Positions 8,610 to 17,187 of a stretch of 64,000 bases of DNA are shown here, piece by piece. The stretch is from Methylibium sp. (GTDB lineage Bacteria > Pseudomonadota > Gammaproteobacteria > Burkholderiales > Burkholderiaceae_C). The DNA lies in NCBI GenBank assembly GCA_013824165.1, contig PNNH01000099.1:27976-91975 (forward strand), read 5' to 3'. Every line of letters starts with the position of its first letter. Positions within the stretch are counted from its first letter, which is position 1. The position numbers and the translations under genes are program-made. The notes under the pieces are model-generated. The model had not been told where the DNA came from and made no database searches. It saw nothing but the letters and a program-made list of their open reading frames with translations.

Positions 8610-10412
8610 ATGTCCCAAGCCCACGACGACGCTCTCAAGCCCAGCAATTTCCTGCGCACCATCATCGAACGCGATCTGGAGCAAGCCGAGCAGCAGCAGG
8701 GCCAGTTGGGCATGGCTGAGCGCCGTTTCGCCGGCAGCCCGGGCGATGCGGCCCACCACGCGGCCGGCCCTCTGGACCCGGCCAAGATGCGCACCCGCTT
8801 CCCGCCCGAGCCGAACGGCTATCTGCATATCGGCCACGCCAAGAGCATCTGCCTGAACTTCGGCCTGGCGCGCGACTATGGCGGCGTCTGCCACCTGCGT
8901 TTCGACGACACCAATCCTGAGAAGGAAGAGCAGGAGTACGTCGACGCCATCAAGGAGATGGTGGCCTGGCTGGGCTGGAGCTGGGATCAGAACGACACCT
9001 CGCACCTGTTCTACGCCAGCAACTATTTCGACTTCATGTACCGCGCGGCCGAGACGCTGATCGAGGGCGGCCATGCCTATGTCGATGAGCAGACGCCTGA
9101 AGAGATGCGCGTCAATCGCGGCGACTTCACGACGCCGGGCACCAACAGCCCCTTCCGCGATCGCAGCCCGGCAGAGAACCTGGCGCGCTTTCGCGAGATG
9201 CGCGATGGCAAGCACCCGGACGGCGCGATGGTGCTGCGCGCCAAGATCGATATGGCCTCGCCCAATATCAATCTGCGCGACCCGGCGCTGTACCGCATCC
9301 GCCGCGCGACGCACCACAACACCGGCGACCAGTGGTGCATCTACCCGATGTACACCTACGCGCACCCGATCGAAGATGCGCTGGAGCGCATTACGCACTC
9401 GATCTGCACACTGGAGTTCGAGGACCAGCGGCCCTTCTACGACTGGCTGCTGGAGCACCTCGCCGATGCCGGCCTGCTGGCGCGGCCGCTGCCGCACCAG
9501 TACGAGTTCGGCCGCCTGAACTTGAGCTATGTGGTGACCAGCAAGCGCAAGCTGCGCCAGCTGGTGGAAGAAAACCATGTGAGCGGCTGGGACGACCCGC
9601 GCATGCCCACCCTGGTCGGCATGCGCCGGCGCGGCTACACGCCGGAGAGCATTCGCGCGATGGTGGACTCCACCGCGGTCACCAAGCAGAACGCCTGGAT
9701 CGACTACAGCGTGCTGGACGGCTATCTGCGCGCCGACCTGGAAGGCAAGGCGGCACGCGCCAGCGCGGTGCTGGACCCGCTGAAGCTAAAGCTGACGAAC
9801 TTCGCCGAGATCTTCGGCTCGCTAGAGCACCGCGAACCCTGCTCTGCGCCGGCGCATCCGCATCTGCCGGAGCTGGGCCAGCGTAGCTTCTCCTTCGGCC
9901 CTGAGCTTTGGGTCGAGCGCGAAGACTTCATGGAGGTGCCGAGCAAGGGCTACCACCGCCTGTTCCCCGGCAACAAGACGCGCCTGAAGTACGGCTATGT
10001 GGTCGAGTGCACCGGCTGCGAGAAGGATGCCGACGGCAACATCACGGCCGTGCTGGCCACCATCGTGCCGGACACCAAGAGCGGCACGCCGGGCTCGGAT
10101 GCGGTCAAGGTCAAGGGCGTGATCACCTGGGTGGGCGCGCATGAGGCGGTGGCGGCCGAGGTGCGCTTGTACGACCGTCTGTTCACCGTGCCGCAGCCAG
10201 GCGCTGGCGAGGCCGACTTCCTCACCGAGATCAATCCGGACAGCTGCCGCGTGGTGCAGGCCTGGCTGGAGCCTTCGCTGGCGGGGGTGGCGGCGGAGTC
10301 GCGCTTCCAGTTCGAGCGGCACGGCTACTTCATTGCGGATCGCAAGGATCACCGGGCCGATCGGCCGGTGTTCAACAAGATCACGGGGTTGAGGGACGGG
10401 TGGGGGAAGTGA
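8610..10412 (+). CDS. glnS: Glutaminyl-tRNA synthetase
   Basis: A 600-residue class I aminoacyl-tRNA synthetase that charges tRNA-Gln. The HIGH motif is in FPPEPNGYLHIGHAKS (near residue 75), and the KMSKS-type loop is VTSKRKL near residue 310. The C-terminal third is the beta-barrel anticodon-binding region (KGYHRLFPGNKTRLKYGYVV). It is longer than E. coli GlnS (~554) because of an N-terminal extension. Direct glutaminylation implies that the organism need not rely on the Gln-tRNA amidotransferase route. It converges with dbpA, and the gap between them holds a hairpin repeat. Confidence 0.97.
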   Translation: MSQAHDDALKPSNFLRTIIERDLEQAEQQQGQLGMAERRFAGSPGDAAHHAAGPLDPAKMRTRFPPEPNGYLHIGHAKSICLNFGLARDYGGVCHLRFDDTNPEKEEQEYVDAIKEMVAWLGWSWDQNDTSHLFYASNYFDFMYRAAETLIEGGHAYVDEQTPEEMRVNRGDFTTPGTNSPFRDRSPAENLARFREMRDGKHPDGAMVLRAKIDMASPNINLRDPALYRIRRATHHNTGDQWCIYPMYTYAHPIEDALERITHSICTLEFEDQRPFYDWLLEHLADAGLLARPLPHQYEFGRLNLSYVVTSKRKLRQLVEENHVSGWDDPRMPTLVGMRRRGYTPESIRAMVDSTAVTKQNAWIDYSVLDGYLRADLEGKAARASAVLDPLKLKLTNFAEIFGSLEHREPCSAPAHPHLPELGQRSFSFGPELWVEREDFMEVPSKGYHRLFPGNKTRLKYGYVVECTGCEKDADGNITAVLATIVPDTKSGTPGSDAVKVKGVITWVGAHEAVAAEVRLYDRLFTVPQPGAGEADFLTEINPDSCRVVQAWLEPSLAGVAAESRFQFERHGYFIADRKDHRADRPVFNKITGLRDGWGK

Positions 10413-10491
10413 ATTGCCCTTTCTTGGCGGTGGGAGCCAATATTCGCTGGTGGGCTTGAACTCTTCGGTAGAGCGAGCCGGGTGTTCGCCC

Positions 10492-10541
10492 CGGTGCGCT
10501 CTCTCAACCGCAGCCAGCCCCCATCGCGAATAGCGGCACCG
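10492..10541. repeat. Dispersed hairpin-flanked repeat, copy A
   Basis: A 40-bp core (10496-10535) whose reverse complement matches 55530-55569 at 36 of 40 positions without gaps. The core is flanked by complementary arms, CGGTGC and GCACCG, that differ from the arms of the other copy yet still pair. It lies in the 152-bp gap between convergent glnS and dbpA. Further matching is seen in the 5' flank (the word AAGCC-ACCA on the minus strand). The remaining gap sequence contains short hairpins (CTCT-tcggt-AGAG) and no gene. Confidence 0.75.
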
Positions 10542-10564
10542 TCAGCACCCAGCAGGCAAACGGA

Positions 10565-11986
10565 TCAAAGCTCCGCCAGATCCGCCATCCTGCGCACCTT
10601 CACTTTGCGCCCCTTCAACTTCCCCTCCGAGAGGCGCTTGACCGCCTCCCGGGCAATGCTGCGCTCCACCGCAACATAGCTGTGGAACTCGGTGATGTTG
10701 ATCTTGCCGACCTGCTCGAAAGTGAAGCCGGCCTCGCCGGTCAGCGCGCCCAGGATGTCACCCGGGCGGATCTTGTCCTTGCGCCCGCCCAGGATCTGCA
10801 AGGTGTCCATCGGCGGCTGCAACGGGCCACCGGGCGTCGGCGTCAGGCTCTCCAGCGGCTGCCAGCTCGATTCCTTGCCCAGCATCTGCTCGATACGTCC
10901 GATGCGGCCCATCTCGTCCAGGCTGGCCAGTGTCAGGGCCAGGCCCTCAGCACCGGCGCGGCCGGTGCGGCCGATGCGGTGCACATGCACCTCGGCATCC
11001 GGCGTCGTGTCCACATTGATCACGCATTCCAGCTGCGCGATGTCCAGCCCGCGCGCCGCCACATCGGTGGCCACCAGCACCGAGCAGCTCTTGTTGGCGA
11101 ACTGGATCAGCACCTGGTCGCGTTCACGCTGCTCCAGATCGCCATGCAGGGCCATCGCGACAAAGCCTTGGCCCTGCAGCACATCGACCAGATCGCGGCA
11201 TTGCTGCTTGGTGTTGCAGAAGGCAATCGTGCTGGCCGGTCGGAAGTGATTGAGCAACAGCGACACGGCATGCAGGCGCTCGGCCTCGCTCACCTCATAA
11301 GCCAGCTGGCGGATCTGGGCCGGCGCGCGGGTCACATCGGTGGCGCCGAGCTTCACTTCCTTGGGCTCGCGCATGAACTGCCGGCTCAGCTCGACGATGG
11401 CCTCGGGATAGGTCGCCGAAAACAGCAGCGTCTGGCGGGTCTTCGGCGCCTGCTTGGCGATCGTCTTGATGTCGTCGATGAAGCCCATGTCCAGCATGCG
11501 GTCGGCCTCGTCCAACACCAGTGTGTTGAGCTTGCCCAGGCTCAGGCTGCCGCGCTCCAGATGGTCCATCACCCGGCCCGGCGTACCCACCGCGATATGG
11601 GCACCAAAGCCCAGACTGTCCATCTGCGGCTTCATCGGGGTGCCGCCGCACAGCGTCAGCACCTTGATGTTGTCGGCGGCACGCGCCAGCCGGCGGATCT
11701 CCTGCGTCACCTGGTCGGCCAGCTCGCGCGTCGGGCACAGCACCAAGGCCTGCACGCGCAGGTCCGCCCCGTCCAGCCGGTGCAGCAGCGACAGCGCAAA
11801 AGCCGCCGTCTTGCCGCTGCCGGTCTGCGCCTGCGCGATCACATCCTGACCAGCCAGCGCCAGCGGCAGACTCGCTGCCTGGATGGGCGTCATCTGCGTG
11901 TAGCCCAGCTGGGCCAGATTGGCCTGCACTGCGGGCGACAGCGGCAGCTGAGCGAAGGACTTGGAGTCAGAGGATGCGTTGTTCAT
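10565..11986 (-). CDS. dbpA: ATP-dependent RNA helicase DbpA
   Basis: A 473-residue DEAD-box helicase that, in its family, remodels 23S rRNA hairpin 92 during 50S assembly. Motifs in order: Q motif (GYTQMTPIQAASLP), Walker A AQTGSGKTAAF, DEAD as VLDEADRML, SAT as LLFSATYPE, then the C-terminal helicase motif IGRTGRAG. The last ~75 residues are the DbpA RNA-binding domain (GDILGALTGEAGF...VERSIAREAVKRL), which separates it from RhlE and SrmB. The region upstream of its start is 68 bp before yciH. Confidence 0.95.
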   Translation of the reverse strand: MNNASSDSKSFAQLPLSPAVQANLAQLGYTQMTPIQAASLPLALAGQDVIAQAQTGSGKTAAFALSLLHRLDGADLRVQALVLCPTRELADQVTQEIRRLARAADNIKVLTLCGGTPMKPQMDSLGFGAHIAVGTPGRVMDHLERGSLSLGKLNTLVLDEADRMLDMGFIDDIKTIAKQAPKTRQTLLFSATYPEAIVELSRQFMREPKEVKLGATDVTRAPAQIRQLAYEVSEAERLHAVSLLLNHFRPASTIAFCNTKQQCRDLVDVLQGQGFVAMALHGDLEQRERDQVLIQFANKSCSVLVATDVAARGLDIAQLECVINVDTTPDAEVHVHRIGRTGRAGAEGLALTLASLDEMGRIGRIEQMLGKESSWQPLESLTPTPGGPLQPPMDTLQILGGRKDKIRPGDILGALTGEAGFTFEQVGKINITEFHSYVAVERSIAREAVKRLSEGKLKGRKVKVRRMADLAEL

Positions 11987-12055
11987 CGACGGATTATCCC
12001 AGCCGCAGTGCCGGGGGCGGTTGAACAGCGCTGCTGCAAGGTCTGCCGCAGGCCC

Positions 12056-12418
12056 TCAGCCACCCGCCAGCTTGGCCTTGTGACCCTCGGCCAGCAGCAG
12101 GGCCAGAAGGCGCTCGCGCTGGTCGCCCTGGATCTCAATGACCCCGTTCTTCACCGCGCCGCCCACGCCGCAGGCAGCCTTGAGCTTCTTGGCCAGCTGG
12201 GTCAGGCCGGCCTCGTCCAGGGCCAGGCCCTTGATCAGCGTGACACCCTTGCCGCCGCGGCCCTTGGTTTCGCGCCAGATGCGCACCTCGCCATTGCCGA
12301 GCGGCACGGCGGCTGACGCCTGCTTGCAGCGGCAGCCCGCCTTGGCCTGGCCGCATCCGGGGCAGAGCCGACCGCTCTCGGTGGAATAGACGGGGCGGCT
12401 GAACGGGGAAGCACTCAT
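12056..12418 (-). CDS. yciH: SUI1/YciH-family translation factor
   Basis: A 120-residue protein of the SUI1/eIF1 family. The N-terminus has a Cys cluster (CPGCGQAKAGCRCKQ), and the SUI1 core follows with RGGKGVTLIKGLAL and KNGVIEIQGDQRERLLALLL. The start is the ATG at 12418, which overlaps the dusC stop as ATGA; the longer frame upstream lies inside dusC. It is last in a four-gene leftward operon. In bacteria the family is thought to affect start-site fidelity, but its role is not settled. Confidence 0.9.
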   Translation of the reverse strand: MSASPFSRPVYSTESGRLCPGCGQAKAGCRCKQASAAVPLGNGEVRIWRETKGRGGKGVTLIKGLALDEAGLTQLAKKLKAACGVGGAVKNGVIEIQGDQRERLLALLLAEGHKAKLAGG

Positions 12419-13425
12419 GGTGGCATCGGGCTGTCTGAAGTGGGACCAAAGAAGGCCAGCTCCATCTCGTCCGGCGCATTGATCGTGCGCACGCGCTGAT
12501 ATGCCTCTTCGGCCTCGGGGAAGCGCCGGCGCTGGTAGTGCAGCCATTGCTTGAGGCGCCCGGCCTGGTGGCGCGTGGCCACGTTCTGGCGGACCTGGCC
12601 CCAGAAGATCTGCATCAGCGGCAGCAATGCCTCCCATGCCAAGGGCTTGCTGCCAGGCCGCGCGATGGCCAGCGCCAGGCCCGGATCGGCCACCATGCCG
12701 CGGCCCAGCATCAGGTCTTGGCAGCCGGACTCTTCAACACAGCGCTGCGCATCCGCCGCGGTCCAGATCTCGCCGTTGGCCACCACGGTGATAGCAAGGG
12801 CCTCGCGCACCGCCTGGATGCGCTCCCAGTAAGCCGGCGGCCGGTAGCCATGGGCCTTGGTGCGCGCGTGGATCACCAGCTCTTCAGCACCGGCGGCCTC
12901 GATGGCCTGCGCGCATTCCATCGTGCGGCTCTCGTCCATATAGCCCAGGCGCATCTTGGCCGACACTGGCACCTCGGCCGGCACGGCGCGGCGCACTGCG
13001 GCCACGATCTGGTGGATCAGCTCCGGTTCATCCAGCAGCACCGCGCCGCCACGATGGCGGTTGACGCACCTGGCCGGGCAGCCAAAGTTCAGGTCGATGC
13101 CGGCCGGCCCCAGCGTGGCCAACTTGGCTGCGTTCTCGGCCATGCACTGCACATCCGAGCCCAGCAACTGCGCGCGCACCGGCACGCCCGCCGGCGTGCG
13201 GCCGCCATGCAGCAGCTCAGGCACGATGCGGGTGAACACGCGCTTAGGCATCAACATGTCGGTGATGCGGATGAACTCGGAGACGCAGCGGTCGATGCCA
13301 CCGACGCGCGTCAGCACGTCGCGCAGCATGTGGTCGAGCAGGCCCTCCATCGGTGCCAGGATCAGGACCCCTCGCCCGGGGGGATTCGGGCCAGCTTGGG
13401 GCGGCCCAGCGCTCGGCCCGATCAT
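12415..13425 (-). CDS. dusC: tRNA-dihydrouridine synthase, DusC-like
   Basis: A 336-residue FMN enzyme that reduces uridine in the tRNA D-loop. Visible motifs are the N-terminal APMEG (FMN/substrate side), the catalytic-Cys stretch LNFGCPARCVNRHRGG, and the tRNA/FMN-binding AEELVIHARTKAHGYRPP followed by VVANGEIW. The RHRGGA form and length fit the DusC subgroup better than DusA or DusB. The start at 13425 overlaps the previous gene's stop as ATGA, which supports it over an upstream in-frame ATG at 13506. Confidence 0.9.
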   Translation of the reverse strand: MIGPSAGPPQAGPNPPGRGVLILAPMEGLLDHMLRDVLTRVGGIDRCVSEFIRITDMLMPKRVFTRIVPELLHGGRTPAGVPVRAQLLGSDVQCMAENAAKLATLGPAGIDLNFGCPARCVNRHRGGAVLLDEPELIHQIVAAVRRAVPAEVPVSAKMRLGYMDESRTMECAQAIEAAGAEELVIHARTKAHGYRPPAYWERIQAVREALAITVVANGEIWTAADAQRCVEESGCQDLMLGRGMVADPGLALAIARPGSKPLAWEALLPLMQIFWGQVRQNVATRHQAGRLKQWLHYQRRRFPEAEEAYQRVRTINAPDEMELAFFGPTSDSPMPP

Positions 13426-13922
13426 GATTGCGGCAGCTCCTGGTGCAGCAGCCACAGCCGCAAGTCGAACTCCAGCTGCCCATAGTCGGGCTCCATATGC
13501 ATGCACAACTGGTAGAAGGCCTTGTTGTGCTCCAGCTCGCGGATATGGGCCAGTTCGTGGACCACGATCATGCGCAGGAAGTCGGCCGGAGCCTCCTTGA
13601 AGAGCGTGGCCACGCGGATCTCGCGGCGCGTCTTCAGCCGCGCACCCTGCACCGTGCTGGCGCGCGTGTGCGTGCCCAAAGCATGCTGGATGACCTTGAG
13701 CTTGGCGTCGTAGCAGACCTTGGCCAGCGGCTCGGCATTGCGCATATAGCGGGTCTTGAGCTCCTGCGTGTAGTCGAACAGCGCCTTGTCGCTGCGCACT
13801 TCATGCGCGTCGGGATGGCGGCGCTGCAGGTAGTCGCCCAGGCGGCCCTCGTCGATCAGCTGGCGAACCTGCGCCTGCAGCGCGGGCGCATAGCCGGCCA
13901 GGTATTTCAGCGATGGCTCCAT
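13422..13922 (-). CDS. YgjP-type (DUF45) metallopeptidase
   Basis: A 166-residue protein with the zinc motif HELAH (VVHELAHIRELEHNKAFY), with the third ligand likely in the downstream EHN-F region, as in the YgjP/SprT-like DUF45 family. The start at 13922 gives MEPSLKYLAGY, and the preceding gene ends 5 bp upstream; the longer frame would run into that gene. It sits between the DUF502 gene and dusC in a close operon. The physiological substrate is unknown. Confidence 0.85.
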   Translation of the reverse strand: MEPSLKYLAGYAPALQAQVRQLIDEGRLGDYLQRRHPDAHEVRSDKALFDYTQELKTRYMRNAEPLAKVCYDAKLKVIQHALGTHTRASTVQGARLKTRREIRVATLFKEAPADFLRMIVVHELAHIRELEHNKAFYQLCMHMEPDYGQLEFDLRLWLLHQELPQS

Positions 13923-13927
13923 GCTCG

Positions 13928-14605
13928 TCAGCGCTTGCGGCCCAGCACCTCGGGCGTGGTGACGCCCATCGACACATAGAGGCTGGTCAGCCCTTCCATT
14001 CCGATATCGGCCGGCCGGACCCAAGCCTGCGGCAGATAGAACAGGCCACCGCCCACCGGCACCGGCGCGGTGGGCACCAGCACGGCCAAGTACTCGACGC
14101 CATCGATAGCTACCGGGTCCGGGCTGGACAGCAGGCCCAGCACAAGGGCGCTGCCCTCGGGCTTGACGCCGCCGAAGTGGCACCACACCGGCGCCATCGC
14201 TCGCACGCCGGCTTCGTCGCGCTTGGACATCATCTCGATCATGCGTTTGAGCAGGTCGTAGACAGTGCTGATCACCGGAATGCGCGCGATCAGCGCCTCA
14301 ACCAGCGCCTTGACGCGGCGCTGCAGCTGCGTCTCCACCAGCAGGCCCAGCAGATAGACCAGAGCCAGCACCACCCCCAGGCCGATCAGGTAAGCGGCCA
14401 GCGGCGACTCGGTCAGGCGCAGGCCCAGGCGCCCCAGCGTATGGCCCAGGAGGCTGTTCGGCCCCAGGTAATCCATCAGCAAGGACATCACCCAGCCCAG
14501 CAGCACCAGCGTGGCCACCAGCGGCAGCACGGTGAGGAAGCCGGTGACGAAGGTGCGCAGCACATGGCGGCGCGCCTTGGCGGCGAAGGGTTTGACGACG
14601 GGCAT
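13928..14605 (-). CDS. DUF502 family membrane protein
   Basis: A 225-residue inner-membrane protein. Two or three hydrophobic segments occur in the first half (VLRTFVTGFLTVLPLVATLVL, then AAYLIGLGVVLALVYLLGLL), followed by a conserved soluble part with IPVISTVYDLLKRM, typical of DUF502. The ATG at 14605 begins MPVVKPFAAKARRH, close to the conserved region; an ATG at 14638 is an alternative. It is first in the operon with the YgjP-type peptidase, dusC and yciH, and divergent from the ferredoxin-like gene. Function unknown. Confidence 0.85.
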   Translation of the reverse strand: MPVVKPFAAKARRHVLRTFVTGFLTVLPLVATLVLLGWVMSLLMDYLGPNSLLGHTLGRLGLRLTESPLAAYLIGLGVVLALVYLLGLLVETQLQRRVKALVEALIARIPVISTVYDLLKRMIEMMSKRDEAGVRAMAPVWCHFGGVKPEGSALVLGLLSSPDPVAIDGVEYLAVLVPTAPVPVGGGLFYLPQAWVRPADIGMEGLTSLYVSMGVTTPEVLGRKR

Positions 14606-14644
14606 GGGCTGCGGACTCGGTGCAAAAGCCGGCATCATGCCAGC

Positions 14645-15043
14645 ATGAGCGCGCCGCCCGAGTCCTTCCACCACATCCACATCGAGCCGCAAGGCTGGGA
14701 ATTCAGCAGCACGGCCGGGCAGAGCCTTCTGCTGGCCGCGCTGCAGGCCGGCTATCGCTTGCCGCATTCCTGCCGCAACGGCACATGCCGGGCCTGCATG
14801 ACGCGGCTGATGGAAGGCCGCGTCGAATACCAGGTGGAGTGGCCGGGCCTGCTGCGTGAAGAAAAGGAAGAAGGCTGGATCCTGCCCTGCGTGGCCTGCG
14901 CACGCAGCGATCTGCGCCTGGACGCGCCGCTGGCAGTCGCGCTGCGCAGCAACTGTTCGGGCGGCACGCTCGCGCCCAGTTCATCCCCAGCGCCTGTGGA
15001 CAAGTCCGTGCACAGCCTGCAGATCGACGCGCCAAGTGATTGA
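14645..15043 (+). CDS. 2Fe-2S ferredoxin-like protein
   Basis: A 132-residue protein with a plant-type 2Fe-2S pattern: Cys43-X4-Cys48-X2-Cys51 (HSCRNGTCRACMTR) and a distal Cys82 in WILPCVAC. It has the usual ~90-residue domain plus a Ser/Pro-rich tail of ~35 residues and no reductase domain, so it is a stand-alone electron carrier. It is divergent from the DUF502 gene (start codons ~40 bp apart) and precedes an acyltransferase. Its redox partner is not visible here. Confidence 0.85.
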   Translation: MSAPPESFHHIHIEPQGWEFSSTAGQSLLLAALQAGYRLPHSCRNGTCRACMTRLMEGRVEYQVEWPGLLREEKEEGWILPCVACARSDLRLDAPLAVALRSNCSGGTLAPSSSPAPVDKSVHSLQIDAPSD

Positions 15044-15137
15044 TTTCTCGATCAGATCAACGCCTTGCCAAAAAATTGAGCAGCCAGCGGGCGCGCAGCT
15101 GGGAGAATCGCTGCCGTCGTTTCTCTGCAGTAACCCC

Positions 15138-15728
15138 ATGCACCGAACCATCTTCAGCACGCCTGGCGTGAACACCGTCCTGCGTGCGTTTTCAATCGGC
15201 TTTCTCAAGGTAACCGGTTGGAAGCTGGACGGCGCATTGCCTGCGAGTCAGCCCAAGTGCGTGCTGATCGCCGCGCCTCACACCAGCAACTGGGACCTGC
15301 CCTATACGCTGATGGTGGCCTTTGCGCTGCGCCTGAACATCTACTGGATGGGCAAGCAGCAGATCTTCCGCTGGCCCTTCGGCCCGCTGATGCGCTGGCT
15401 GGGCGGCATCGCAGTGAACCGCGAACAATCGACCAATCTGGTGGCCGCCTCGGCGGCAGCCTTGCGCGCGGCCGATGGGCCGGTGCAGCTGATCGTGCCG
15501 CCTGAGGGCACGCGCAGCAAGACGCGTTACTGGAAGACCGGCTTCTACTGGATCGCGCACGAGGCGCAGGTGCCCATCGTGATGGCCTATATGGACTACG
15601 CACGCAAGCTCAGCGGCCTGGGGCCGGTGTTCCAGCCCACGGGTGACATCGAGGCCGATATGGTCGCGATCAAGCGCTTCTACGCTCCCTTCAAGGGCAA
15701 GAACCACGAGCAGTTCGACCACCAATGA
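15138..15728 (+). CDS. PlsC-like lysophospholipid acyltransferase
   Basis: A 196-residue acyltransferase of the PlsC superfamily, probably at the inner membrane face. The catalytic HX4D motif is HTSNWD near residue 46, and the phosphate-binding motif is [16 protein letters not shown] near residue 120. It is shorter than classical PlsC (~240) but normal for the small HTSNWD group. The ATG at 15138 is preferred because the longer frame lies across the ferredoxin-like gene. Its stop overlaps the next start (ATGA), suggesting translational coupling. Acyl donor and acceptor are not determined. Confidence 0.85.
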   Translation: MHRTIFSTPGVNTVLRAFSIGFLKVTGWKLDGALPASQPKCVLIAAPHTSNWDLPYTLMVAFALRLNIYWMGKQQIFRWPFGPLMRWLGGIAVNREQSTNLVAASAAALRAADGPVQLIVPPEGTRSKTRYWKTGFYWIAHEAQVPIVMAYMDYARKLSGLGPVFQPTGDIEADMVAIKRFYAPFKGKNHEQFDHQ

Positions 15729-15976
15729 GCACAAGCGAAATCGGCAAGGCCGCCAAGGACCCGCTGCATGGCCTGACGCTGGAAGCCATCGTCACGGCGC
15801 TGGTCGAGTACTTCGGCTGGGAAGAGCTCGGACAGCGCATCGAGATCCGCTGCTTTCAGAGCGATCCCAGCGTGGCCTCGAGCCTGAAGTTCCTGCGCAA
15901 GACGCCGTGGGCGCGCGCCAAGGTCGAGAGCCTGTATCTGTTCATGCGGCGCGAGCAGGCCCGCGCCGCACGCTGA
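15725..15976 (+). CDS. VF530-family (DUF2132) DNA-binding protein
   Basis: An 83-residue protein matching the VF530 family: [21 protein letters not shown] followed by [22 protein letters not shown], where the second stretch is the family hallmark. The fold is known from a Vibrio structure and is thought to bind DNA, but the role is unknown. It overlaps the acyltransferase gene by 4 bp and converges with minE. Confidence 0.9.
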   Translation: MSTSEIGKAAKDPLHGLTLEAIVTALVEYFGWEELGQRIEIRCFQSDPSVASSLKFLRKTPWARAKVESLYLFMRREQARAAR

Positions 15977-16010
15977 CAATTCAAGTCAGCGGCACCGATC
16001 AGCGGCGCTT

Positions 16011-16271
16011 TTAGCGACGCGTCTCCGGCAGCTCGATCTTGACTTCGAGCACTTCCAGGTCGTCCTGACGCTCCATATGGACCTTGATGTCCTCCGGATT
16101 GATCGAGACGTACTTGGAGATCACCGCCACCAGCTCGCGCTGCAGCTGCGGCAGGTAGTCCGGGCTGGTGCTGCGGCCATTGCGCTCATGCGCCAGGATC
16201 AGCTGCAGGCGCTCCTTGGCAACGCTGGCGGAGCTCTTCTTTTCACCGAGAAAGAACGAGAGGAATCCCAT
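16011..16271 (-). CDS. minE: Cell division topological specificity factor MinE
   Basis: An 86-residue protein that stimulates MinD ATPase and drives Min oscillation so that the Z-ring forms at midcell. The N-terminal membrane/anti-MinCD part is [26 protein letters not shown] (conserved AKERLQ), and the C-terminal dimerisation part is [27 protein letters not shown]. Length is normal. It follows minD by 14 bp, in the usual minC-minD-minE order. Confidence 0.96.
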   Translation of the reverse strand: MGFLSFFLGEKKSSASVAKERLQLILAHERNGRSTSPDYLPQLQRELVAVISKYVSINPEDIKVHMERQDDLEVLEVKIELPETRR

Positions 16272-16285
16272 GGTTGCTCATCCCC

Positions 16286-17101
16286 TCACTTGCCGCCGAA
16301 GAGGCGCTTGAAGAAGCCGGGCTTGACCGCTTCGATGAAGCGCATCGGCTTTTCCTCGCCGAGGAAGCGCGACACCACGTCGGCATAGGCGTCGGCCACG
16401 TCCGAGCCCTTCATGTGGATGGCCGGCGTGCCCTGGTTGGAGGCCTGCAGCACGATCTCGCTCTCGGGGATCACGCCGATCAGCGGCGTGCGAAGGATCT
16501 CGTGGATGTCCTCCAGCGACAGCATCTGCCCGCCTTCGACACGGTTGGGGTTGTAGCGCGTGATCAGGAGGTGCTCCTTGATCGGCTCCTTGCCCTCGAT
16601 GGCGCGCTTGGTCTTGCTGTTGAGCATGCCCAGGATGCGGTCGGAGTCGCGCACCGAGGAGACCTCGGGGTTGGTCACGACCAGGGCCTCGTCGGCATAG
16701 TGCATGGCCATCAGCGCGCCGGTCTCGATGCCGGCGGGCGAGTCGCAGATGATGAAGTCGAACTCCATTGCCTTGAGCTCGTCGAGGATGCGCTCCACGC
16801 CTTCTTGCTTCAACGCGTCCTTGTCGCGGGTCTGCGAGGCGGCCAGGATGAAGAGCTTGTCCAGCTGCTTGTCCTTGATCAGCGCCTGGGCCAGCTTGAC
16901 CTCGTCGTTGATCACATTGATCAGGTCATAGACCACGCGGCGCTCGACGCCCATGATCAGGTCCAGATTGCGCAGGCCGACGTCGAAGTCGATCACGCAG
17001 GTCTTGTAGCCGCGCAAGGCCAGGCCTGTTGCGAAGCTGGCGCTGGTGGTGGTCTTGCCGACACCGCCCTTGCCCGAGGTCACCACGACGATCTTGGTCA
17101 T
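16286..17101 (-). CDS. minD: Septum site-determining ATPase MinD
   Basis: A 271-residue deviant-Walker ATPase that binds the membrane as an ATP dimer and recruits MinC. The P-loop is SGKGGVGKTTTSA at residue ~8, switch motifs are DFDVGLRNLDL and DSPAGIE, and the C-terminal amphipathic membrane-targeting helix is visible (GFFKRLFGGK). It shows every motif that the FlhG-like protein at 57744 has lost. It lies 86 bp after minC. Confidence 0.97.
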   Translation of the reverse strand: MTKIVVVTSGKGGVGKTTTSASFATGLALRGYKTCVIDFDVGLRNLDLIMGVERRVVYDLINVINDEVKLAQALIKDKQLDKLFILAASQTRDKDALKQEGVERILDELKAMEFDFIICDSPAGIETGALMAMHYADEALVVTNPEVSSVRDSDRILGMLNSKTKRAIEGKEPIKEHLLITRYNPNRVEGGQMLSLEDIHEILRTPLIGVIPESEIVLQASNQGTPAIHMKGSDVADAYADVVSRFLGEEKPMRFIEAVKPGFFKRLFGGK

Positions 17102-17187
17102 CGATCCATTCCTTCAAGAGTTTTGCTTGTGGGTCCGGTGCTTGGGCACCGGGCTCGTGTTCGAAATCTTTTTCGTCAAACGGCTGC

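Noticed and set aside
13981..14015. GCCGATAT on the minus strand near 14001, matching the sigma-28 -10 element
   Set aside because: It lies inside the DUF502 gene and has no TCAAG at 14-15 nt upstream.
14996..15003. GTGGACAA, a reversed DnaA-box-like word
   Set aside because: It falls inside the ferredoxin-like coding region and is isolated.
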